Below, piece after piece: positions 58,504 to 64,000 of a DNA stretch of 64,000 nt. The notes beneath the pieces are model-generated. The model was given only the letters and a program-made list of their open reading frames with translations. It did not search any database and was not told the DNA's origin. Source of the stretch: Silvania confinis (lineage in GTDB: Bacteria > Pseudomonadota > Gammaproteobacteria > Enterobacterales > Enterobacteriaceae); contig NZ_JAMGZJ010000071.1 in assembly GCF_025564085.1 (NCBI RefSeq), positions 62,001-126,000 on the forward strand. The letters are read 5' to 3'. The position numbers and the translations under genes are program-made. How positions within the stretch are numbered: position 1 is the first letter of the stretch; the number at the start of each line of letters is the position of its first letter.

Positions 58504-59190
58504 GAGCATAAACTCCACCGCATCGGCGGCGTGGATCGCGGCGGTATCAAACACCGGGATCGGGCTCTCCGCCGCCGGGACCAGCAGGCCAATCTCGGTG
58601 CAGCCAAAGATCACCCCTTCTGCCCCTTGATCTGCGAGCTGCTGGATCACCTCGAGGTAATAACGGCGCGAGACGTCGCTGAAGGTGCCCAGGCACAGCT
58701 CGTCGAAGATCACCTTATTGATGCGCGCCCGGTCGGCTTCGTCCGGTATTAGGGTTTCGATGCCAAACTGCGAGGTCAGCCGCCCGCGATAGAAATCCTG
58801 CTCCATGGTGTAGCGGGTACCGAGCAGCGCCACCCGGGTCATGCCGGTGGCGGTAATCGCCCGACCGGTGGCATCCGCGATATGCAGGAACGGCAACGAA
58901 CAGCGCGATTCAATCTGTTCTGCCACTTTGTGCATGGTGTTAGTACAGAGCAAAATACCTTCCGCCCCTGCCTCCTGAAGCCCCAGCGCCGCATCCGCGA
59001 GGATCTGACCGGCTTTGTCCCAGTCACCGCTGGACTGGCAGGCTTCTATTTCATGGAAATCGACGCTGTGCAGCAGCAGGCTTGCTGAATGCAGCCCGCC
59101 CAGGCGGTGTTTTACCCCTTCGTTAATCAGACGATAATAAGGAATGGTGGATTCCCAGCTCATTCCTCCCAGCAGGCCGATCGTTTTCAT
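58495..59190 (-). CDS. racD: Amino acid racemase RacD (YgeA)
   Basis: A 231-residue Asp/Glu racemase-superfamily protein matching E. coli YgeA, a broad-specificity racemase active on homoserine, lysine and related amino acids. The two active-site loops are LLCTNTMHK (T83 next to C82) and FGCTEIGLL (C197). The start is ATG at 59190 ([15 protein letters not shown]), with AAAGGAGAAAG upstream; 23 earlier codons are rejected. It lies beside the lysine genes, as in E. coli. Confidence 0.94.
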   Translation of the reverse strand: MKTIGLLGGMSWESTIPYYRLINEGVKHRLGGLHSASLLLHSVDFHEIEACQSSGDWDKAGQILADAALGLQEAGAEGILLCTNTMHKVAEQIESRCSLPFLHIADATGRAITATGMTRVALLGTRYTMEQDFYRGRLTSQFGIETLIPDEADRARINKVIFDELCLGTFSDVSRRYYLEVIQQLADQGAEGVIFGCTEIGLLVPAAESPIPVFDTAAIHAADAVEFMLSR

Positions 59191-59292
59191 CTCTTTCTCC
59201 TTTGCGGTTTTCCCCAGTGAAGCAAACTTGTGATCGAGTTTCCAGTTCTCTGGTTCCACATTTCCTTTTGCCAGCGTCTGGGATAAATTAAA

Positions 59293-59307
59293 TGAAACAT
59301 TGTTTCA
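59293..59307. promoter_or_regulatory. KdgR operator upstream of kdgF
   Basis: TGAAACATTGTTTCA is a perfect 15-bp palindrome and matches the KdgR consensus TRAAAYRNYRTTTYA at every position. It ends 18 bp before the kdgF start. Confidence 0.85.
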
Positions 59308-59325
59308 CTATAAAAGGACACAGGC

Positions 59326-59649
59326 ATGTTTATTTTCCACAAAGAGACCTCTCTGGAAGATCTCGGCAATGGCGTTTCACGTCGTATTCTGGCGCATGAC
59401 GGCAAAATGATGGCGGTAGAAGTCAATTTTGAACAAGGCGCAGTGGGTCCGATGCATAACCACCCGCACGAGCAGCTGACCTATGTTTTATCCGGCGAAT
59501 TCGAATTCACCATCGGTGAAGAGAAACACGTCGTGACGGCTGGCGACACACTGTATAAGCAGCCGCATATTATGCACGGCTGCGTCTGCCTGAAGCCCGG
59601 TACGCTGCTGGATACCTTTACCCCGGTTCGCGAAGACTTCCTGAAATAA
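59326..59649 (+). CDS. kdgF: Cupin protein KdgF, uronate linearisation
   Basis: A 107-residue single-domain cupin. The metal site reads HNHPHEQ (H44, H46, Q50) and HIMHG (H84), the pattern of KdgF. KdgF promotes ring opening of 4,5-unsaturated galacturonate, made from pectin fragments, to 5-keto-4-deoxyuronate. A perfect KdgR box precedes it and the oligogalacturonide transporter genes follow. It ends at its own terminator. Confidence 0.9.
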   Translation: MFIFHKETSLEDLGNGVSRRILAHDGKMMAVEVNFEQGAVGPMHNHPHEQLTYVLSGEFEFTIGEEKHVVTAGDTLYKQPHIMHGCVCLKPGTLLDTFTPVREDFLK

Positions 59650-59656
59650 AACAATC

Positions 59657-59682
59657 AGGCGATGCGCAGGCATCGCCTTTTT
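59657..59682 (+). terminator. Terminator of kdgF
   Basis: Stem AGGCGATGC / GCATCGCCT with a 4-nt loop and a T-run, 8 bp after the kdgF stop. It separates kdgF from the tog operon. Confidence 0.9.
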
Positions 59683-59905
59683 ACCTTCGATCGCAGCCAA
59701 TACTCGTTCCGCTGAATAACAATTCAAGTTATTAATCATTTCGCTGCTACTCAATTCTCATGTTACCGATTTGCTACCAATATTAGTCGTTTGTAACTGT
59801 TGGCCATAACTCCCAGAATACGTAGGCTCTGGCCGTTGTTTTTACCGGTTTTTTTTCAGCGCCTTTCCCCGCATACCGCTAAAAATGCCACGCATCTCAC
59901 CTTAT

Positions 59906-59920
59906 TGAAACGCTGTTTCG
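59906..59920. promoter_or_regulatory. KdgR operator, tog box 1
   Basis: TGAAACGCTGTTTCG matches the KdgR consensus except at the last base. It lies about 170 bp upstream of togM. Confidence 0.7.
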
Positions 59921-59981
59921 ACCTCGATCACATTTCCACTATTTATAGAATGACGCGGATTGAAATCCTAATAAAATAAAT

Positions 59982-59996
59982 TAAAACGATGTTTTA
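59982..59996. promoter_or_regulatory. KdgR operator, tog box 2
   Basis: TAAAACGATGTTTTA matches the KdgR consensus TRAAAYRNYRTTTYA at all 15 positions and is nearly palindromic. It lies about 95 bp upstream of togM. Confidence 0.82.
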
Positions 59997-60002
59997 CAAT
60001 TT

Positions 60003-60017
60003 GAAAACGATGGTTCA
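60003..60017. promoter_or_regulatory. KdgR operator-like site, tog box 3
   Basis: GAAAACGATGGTTCA matches the KdgR consensus at 13 of 15 positions. It starts 21 bp after box 2, two helical turns away. Confidence 0.55.
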
Positions 60018-60084
60018 TAAGTTTTAAAAAATTGCGACACCGGGCAGATTCCGTTTTAAACCATTAATTACCAGGTAGGTATGT

Positions 60085-60975
60085 ATGAATGAAAACAAGA
60101 TGCTGGGGCTGGCGTGGATATCACCCTACATAATAGGGCTGATACTCTTTACCGCTTTCCCCTTCGTTTCATCTTTCTTTCTCAGTTTTACTGATTACGA
60201 TTTGATGAGCCCGCCGGTCTTTAACGGCATTGAGAACTATCGCTACATGTTTACAGAAGACACCCTCTTCTGGAAATCCATGGGCGTAACCTTTGCGTAT
60301 GTCTTTTTAACCATCCCGTTAAAGCTGGCATTCGCACTGGGCATTGCGTTTGTTCTGAACTTTAAACTGCGCGGCATCGGCATGTTCCGTACCGCTTACT
60401 ACATTCCGTCGATCCTCGGTAGCTCCGTCGCCATTGCCGTTCTGTGGCGTGCCCTGTTTGCAATTGATGGCCTGCTTAACAGCTTCCTTGCCGTGTTTGG
60501 TTTTGATGCAGTGAACTGGCTTGGCGAACCGTCTCTGGCGCTGATGTCCGTTACCCTGCTGCGCGTCTGGCAGTTTGGATCTGCGATGGTTATCTTCCTG
60601 GCCGCGCTGCAAAACGTACCGCAGTCTCAGTACGAAGCCGCGATGATCGATGGCGCGTCCAAATGGCAGATGTTCATGAAAGTCACCGTGCCGCTGATTA
60701 CGCCGGTTATCTTCTTCAACTTCATCATGCAGACCACGCAGGCGTTCCAGGAATTTACCGGACCGTATGTTATTACCGGCGGTGGACCAACTTACTCCAC
60801 ATACCTGTTCTCACTGTACATCTACGACACCGCATTCAAGTACTTTGACATGGGTTACGGCGCAGCGCTGGCTTGGATCCTGTTCCTGGTAGTCGCTATC
60901 TTTGCCGCTATCGCCTTTAAGTCTTCGAAATACTGGGTGTTCTACTCCGCCGATAAGGGAGGCAAAAATGGCTGA
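60085..60975 (+). CDS. togM: Oligogalacturonide ABC transporter permease TogM
   Basis: A 296-residue inner-membrane permease of the MalF/UgpA type with six membrane segments and the EAA loop around YEAAMIDGASKWQMFMKVTVPL. The ATG at 60085 has AGGTAGG 5 nt upstream. It is the first gene of a permease-permease-ATPase-binding protein operon in the order known for Dickeya togMNAB. Three KdgR-type boxes lie upstream. The substrate is inferred from those boxes and from kdgF. Confidence 0.88.
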   Translation: MNENKMLGLAWISPYIIGLILFTAFPFVSSFFLSFTDYDLMSPPVFNGIENYRYMFTEDTLFWKSMGVTFAYVFLTIPLKLAFALGIAFVLNFKLRGIGMFRTAYYIPSILGSSVAIAVLWRALFAIDGLLNSFLAVFGFDAVNWLGEPSLALMSVTLLRVWQFGSAMVIFLAALQNVPQSQYEAAMIDGASKWQMFMKVTVPLITPVIFFNFIMQTTQAFQEFTGPYVITGGGPTYSTYLFSLYIYDTAFKYFDMGYGAALAWILFLVVAIFAAIAFKSSKYWVFYSADKGGKNG

Positions 60976-61870
60976 TATTCAACAACTCTCCGAGGCGAGA
61001 AGCATCGCAGAACGTGAAGTGGCGCGTACGCTACGCCGTGAAAAAATCAACGCCGGTATTCGCTATGTGATCCTGCTGTTTGTGGGCCTGCTGATGCTTT
61101 ATCCGCTGGTGTGGATGTTCTCGGCGTCGTTCAAACCGAACCACGAGATCTTCACCACTCTGGGGCTGTGGCCGACACATGCGACCTGGGACGGCTTCAT
61201 CAACGGCTGGAAAACCGGTACCGAGTACAACTTCGGTCATTACATGCTGAACACCTTCAAGTATGTGATCCCGAAAGTGATCCTGACCATTATCTCCTCC
61301 ACCATCGTGGCGTACGGCTTTGCCCGCTTCGAGATCCCCTGGAAGAAATTCTGGTTCGCGACGCTCATTACCACCATGTTGCTGCCAAGTACCGTACTGC
61401 TGATCCCTCAGTACCTGATGTTCCGTGAAATGGGCATGCTGAACAGCTACATGCCACTGTACCTGCCGCTGGCGTTTGCCACGCAAGGGTTCTTCGTCTT
61501 CATGCTGATTCAGTTCCTGCGCGGCGTACCGCGTGACATGGAAGAAGCCGCACAGATCGACGGCTGTAACTCCTTCCAGGTGCTGTGGTACGTGGTGGTG
61601 CCGATCCTTAAACCGGCCATCATCTCTGTCGCACTGTTCCAGTTCATGTGGTCAATGAACGACTTTATCGGGCCGCTGATTTATGTCTACAGCGTGGATA
61701 AATACCCGATTGCACTGGCTCTGAAAATGTCCATCGACGTCACCGAAGGTGCGCCGTGGAACGAAATTCTGGCAATGGCGAGCATCTCCATTCTGCCATC
61801 TATCATTGTCTTCTTCCTGGCACAGCGCTACTTCGTACAAGGCGTAACCAGCAGCGGAATTAAAGGTTAA
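60968..61870 (+). CDS. togN: Oligogalacturonide ABC transporter permease TogN
   Basis: A 300-residue MalG/UgpE-type permease with six membrane segments and the EAA loop MEEAAQIDGCNSFQVLWYVV. The start is ATG at 60968 (MADIQQLSEARSIAERE) with GGGAGG upstream, overlapping togM by 8 bp; a longer open frame inside togM is rejected. It pairs with TogM to form the membrane channel. Confidence 0.88.
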   Translation: MADIQQLSEARSIAEREVARTLRREKINAGIRYVILLFVGLLMLYPLVWMFSASFKPNHEIFTTLGLWPTHATWDGFINGWKTGTEYNFGHYMLNTFKYVIPKVILTIISSTIVAYGFARFEIPWKKFWFATLITTMLLPSTVLLIPQYLMFREMGMLNSYMPLYLPLAFATQGFFVFMLIQFLRGVPRDMEEAAQIDGCNSFQVLWYVVVPILKPAIISVALFQFMWSMNDFIGPLIYVYSVDKYPIALALKMSIDVTEGAPWNEILAMASISILPSIIVFFLAQRYFVQGVTSSGIKG

Positions 61871-61882
61871 GAGGGAAATATC

Positions 61883-63010
61883 ATGGCTGAAGTTATCTTC
61901 AACAAACTGGAAAAAGTTTACTCCAACGGCTTCAAAGCGGTACATGCTATCGACCTTAAGATCGCGGAAGGAGAGTTCATGGTGATTGTCGGTCCATCCG
62001 GCTGCGCCAAATCTACCACCCTGCGTATGCTGGCCGGTCTGGAAACCATCAGCGGCGGCGAAGTGCGCATCGGCGACAAAATCGTTAATAACCTCGCACC
62101 GAAAGAGCGTGGGATTGCGATGGTGTTCCAGAACTATGCGCTGTATCCGCACATGACCGTGCGTGAAAACCTGGCCTTTGGTCTGAAGCTGAGCAAGCTG
62201 CCAAAAGCCCAGATCGAAGCACAGGTTAACGAAGCGGCAAAAATCCTTGAACTGGATGAGCTGCTGGACCGCCTGCCGCGCCAGCTCTCTGGTGGTCAGG
62301 CCCAGCGTGTCGCCGTAGGCCGTGCGATTGTGAAAAAGCCAGACGTGTTCCTGTTCGATGAACCGCTGTCTAACCTGGATGCCAAGCTGCGCGCCTCAAT
62401 GCGTATCCGTATCTCCGACCTGCACAAGCAGCTGAAGGCGTCCGGCAAACCGGCCACAACCGTGTACGTGACCCACGACCAGACCGAAGCGATGACCATG
62501 GGCGACCGCATCTGCGTGATGAAGCTCGGCCATATCATGCAAGTGGATACCCCGGACAATCTGTATCACAAACCGAAAAACATGTTTGTTGCTGGCTTTA
62601 TCGGTTCGCCAGAAATGAACATCCGCGCCAGTAAACTGGTGCATCAGGACGGTCAGCTGTCTCTGACCATTGGCAACCAGACCATGCCGTTAAGCGCAGA
62701 GCTGAAAGAGAAAGTCGCCAGCTACGCTGACAAAGATATGTTCTACGGCATTCGCCCGGACTTTGTGTCGATCTCCGATGAGCCATTTGCACAAGGCGGC
62801 TGCAGCGGCGAGATAGTTCGCGCTGAAAATATGGGACACGAATTCTTCGTTTACCTGAAAGTTGGCGAGTACGAACTGACTGCCCGAATTCCTTCCGATG
62901 AAGCTAAGCCTATGATCACCAAAGGCCTTCACCGTAAGGTGTATTTTAAGTTCGACATGCAAAAGTGTCATATCTTTGACGCGAAAACTGAACAGAACAT
63001 CTCTCTCTAA
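61883..63010 (+). CDS. togA: Oligogalacturonide ABC transporter ATPase TogA
   Basis: A 375-residue MalK/UgpC-type ATPase. The Walker A is GPSGCAKST (37-45), with alanine in place of the usual second glycine. The signature is LSGGQAQRVAVGRA, the Walker B is VFLFDEPLSNLD, and a C-terminal TOBE/regulatory domain follows residue 235 or so. It follows togN by 12 bp. Confidence 0.9.
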   Translation: MAEVIFNKLEKVYSNGFKAVHAIDLKIAEGEFMVIVGPSGCAKSTTLRMLAGLETISGGEVRIGDKIVNNLAPKERGIAMVFQNYALYPHMTVRENLAFGLKLSKLPKAQIEAQVNEAAKILELDELLDRLPRQLSGGQAQRVAVGRAIVKKPDVFLFDEPLSNLDAKLRASMRIRISDLHKQLKASGKPATTVYVTHDQTEAMTMGDRICVMKLGHIMQVDTPDNLYHKPKNMFVAGFIGSPEMNIRASKLVHQDGQLSLTIGNQTMPLSAELKEKVASYADKDMFYGIRPDFVSISDEPFAQGGCSGEIVRAENMGHEFFVYLKVGEYELTARIPSDEAKPMITKGLHRKVYFKFDMQKCHIFDAKTEQNISL

Positions 63011-63024
63011 CTGGAGTTATAAAA

Positions 63025-64000
63025 ATGAAAAAAGTGCTTTTAAGCGCAGCAATCTCCGCCACTCTGGGCCTTACTGCTTTGCCATCGATGGCGCAGGATG
63101 TTGAATTACGTATGTCCTGGTGGGGCGGCAACGGCCGTCACCAGGTCACACTGAAAGCGCTGGAAGAGTTCCACAAACAGAACCCGGATATTAACGTGAA
63201 AGCGGAATATACCGGCTGGGATGGTCACTTATCCCGTCTGACCACCCAGATTGCGGGCGGCACTGAGCCGGACGTGATGCAGACTAACTGGAACTGGCTG
63301 CCGATCTTCTCTAAAACCGGCGACGGCTTCTACGATCTGAACAAAATGAAGGACGTGATCGACCTGAGCCAGTTCGATCCGAAAGAGCTGAAGTCCACCA
63401 CCGTTGACGGCAAGCTGAACGGGATCCCAATCTCCGTCACCGCACGCGTGTTCTACTTCAACGATGACGTGTGGAAAAAAGCCGGCGTTGAATACCCAAA
63501 AACCTGGGATGAGCTGAAAGCGGCCGGTAAAACGTTCGAAAGCAAGCTGGGCAAACAGTACTATCCGGTGGTGCTGGAGCACCAGGATACGCTGGCGCTG
63601 CTGAACTCCTACATGATTCAGAAGTACAACGTGCCTGCGGTCGACGAGAAAGCGAAGAAACTCGCCTGGAGCAAAGAGCAGTGGGTTGAGTTATTCCAGA
63701 CCTATAAATCACTGGTTGATAGCCACGTCATGCCGGACACCAAGTACTACGCGTCGTTCGGTAAGAGCAACATGTACGAGATGAAGCCGTGGATCGAGGG
63801 TGAATGGGGCGGGACCTACATGTGGAACTCCACCATCAAAAAATACTCCGACAACCTGAAGCCACCAGCAAAACTGGAGCTGGGCAGCTACCCAATGCTG
63901 CCGGGTGCAACCGATGCGGGCCTGTTCTTTAAACCTGCACAGATGCTCTCCATTGGTAAATCCACCAAAAACCCGGAAGCCGCAGCCAAAGTTATTAACT
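63025..64000 (+). CDS. togB: Oligogalacturonide-binding protein TogB (3' end beyond window)
   Basis: 325 codons are present before the window ends. A signal peptide (MKKVLLSAAISATLGLTALPSMA) is followed by a family 1 extracellular solute-binding protein sequence (ELRMSWWGGNGRHQVTLKALEEF). The ATG at 63025 has CTGGAG upstream. It would capture oligogalacturonides in the periplasm for TogMNA. Naming is by operon order and sequence pattern. Confidence 0.86.
   Translation, partial: MKKVLLSAAISATLGLTALPSMAQDVELRMSWWGGNGRHQVTLKALEEFHKQNPDINVKAEYTGWDGHLSRLTTQIAGGTEPDVMQTNWNWLPIFSKTGDGFYDLNKMKDVIDLSQFDPKELKSTTVDGKLNGIPISVTARVFYFNDDVWKKAGVEYPKTWDELKAAGKTFESKLGKQYYPVVLEHQDTLALLNSYMIQKYNVPAVDEKAKKLAWSKEQWVELFQTYKSLVDSHVMPDTKYYASFGKSNMYEMKPWIEGEWGGTYMWNSTIKKYSDNLKPPAKLELGSYPMLPGATDAGLFFKPAQMLSIGKSTKNPEAAAKVIN

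Noticed and set aside
60081-60092. Three-codon frame (ATG TAT GAA TGA) overlapping the togM start as a leader peptide
   Set aside because: It overlaps the start codon too closely for attenuation and probably arises by chance from the ATG-rich start region.

Overview
The window is a chromosomal segment of a gamma-proteobacterium of the family Enterobacteriaceae, most like the Enterobacter/Lelliottia/Klebsiella side of the family. The gene order follows the E. coli K-12 interval from gudP to ygeA almost gene for gene, and protein lengths match E. coli products to within a few residues. The species cannot be fixed from the sequence alone. The differences from E. coli are: no fuc operon between xni and rlmM, no ygdQ between mutH and ygdR, one Omr sRNA instead of two, a four-gene PTS/glycosidase cassette plus a LacI-type regulator between galR and lysA, and an oligogalacturonide uptake operon where E. 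coli has araE.

Layout. 1-4576 (minus): glucarate catabolism, gudP-gudX-gudD followed by a garK-type glycerate kinase cut by the window edge. 5065-7814: yqcA, truC, yqcC, the sRNA CsrB with its distal UvrY palindrome, and syd. 7884-14350 (plus): queF, ppnN, sdaC-sdaB, xni. 14399-17183: rlmM, ygdD, gcvA and the divergent sRNA GcvB. 17197-21249: ygdI, csdA-csdE, tcdA, mltA. 21457-21782: three initiator tRNA genes (metZWV). 21871-24684: amiC and argA with tandem ARG boxes. 24728-38228 (minus): ppdA-ppdB-ygdB-ppdC-recC-ptrA-recB-recD, almost continuously overlapping. 38412-43066 (minus): thyA-lgt and ptsP-rppH. 43067-43751: a long AT-rich gap with DnaA boxes, interpreted as DARS2. 43752-49401: mutH, ygdR, tas, lplT, aas. 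49402-50840: OmrA-type sRNA and galR. 50801-56229: accessory sugar cassette (GNAT, GntR, GH1, PTS EIIC, LacI). 56199-59190: lysA, lysR, racD. 59326-64000 (plus): kdgF and togMNAB, with togB cut by the window edge.

How the parts fit. Two separate loci handle plant-derived acids: gud/gar for glucarate, and kdgF/tog for pectin fragments. The second is marked by four KdgR-type boxes, one before kdgF and three before togM. The galR-lysA cassette looks like an aryl-beta-glucoside or cellobiose-type PTS system. It has an EIIC and a family 1 glycosidase but no EIIA or EIIB. Two TTGGTATACCAA-like palindromes sit upstream of its first gene and suggest control by its own GntR protein. The rest is core housekeeping: RecBCD recombination, mismatch repair (MutH), cysteine-desulfurase and t6A-cyclising enzymes, arginine and lysine biosynthesis, lipoprotein and phospholipid maintenance, and three global regulatory RNAs.

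No prophage, insertion sequence, CRISPR array or toxin/defence locus was seen. The least ordinary material is regulatory: the operator layouts of the tog and galR-lysA loci, and the DnaA-box region.
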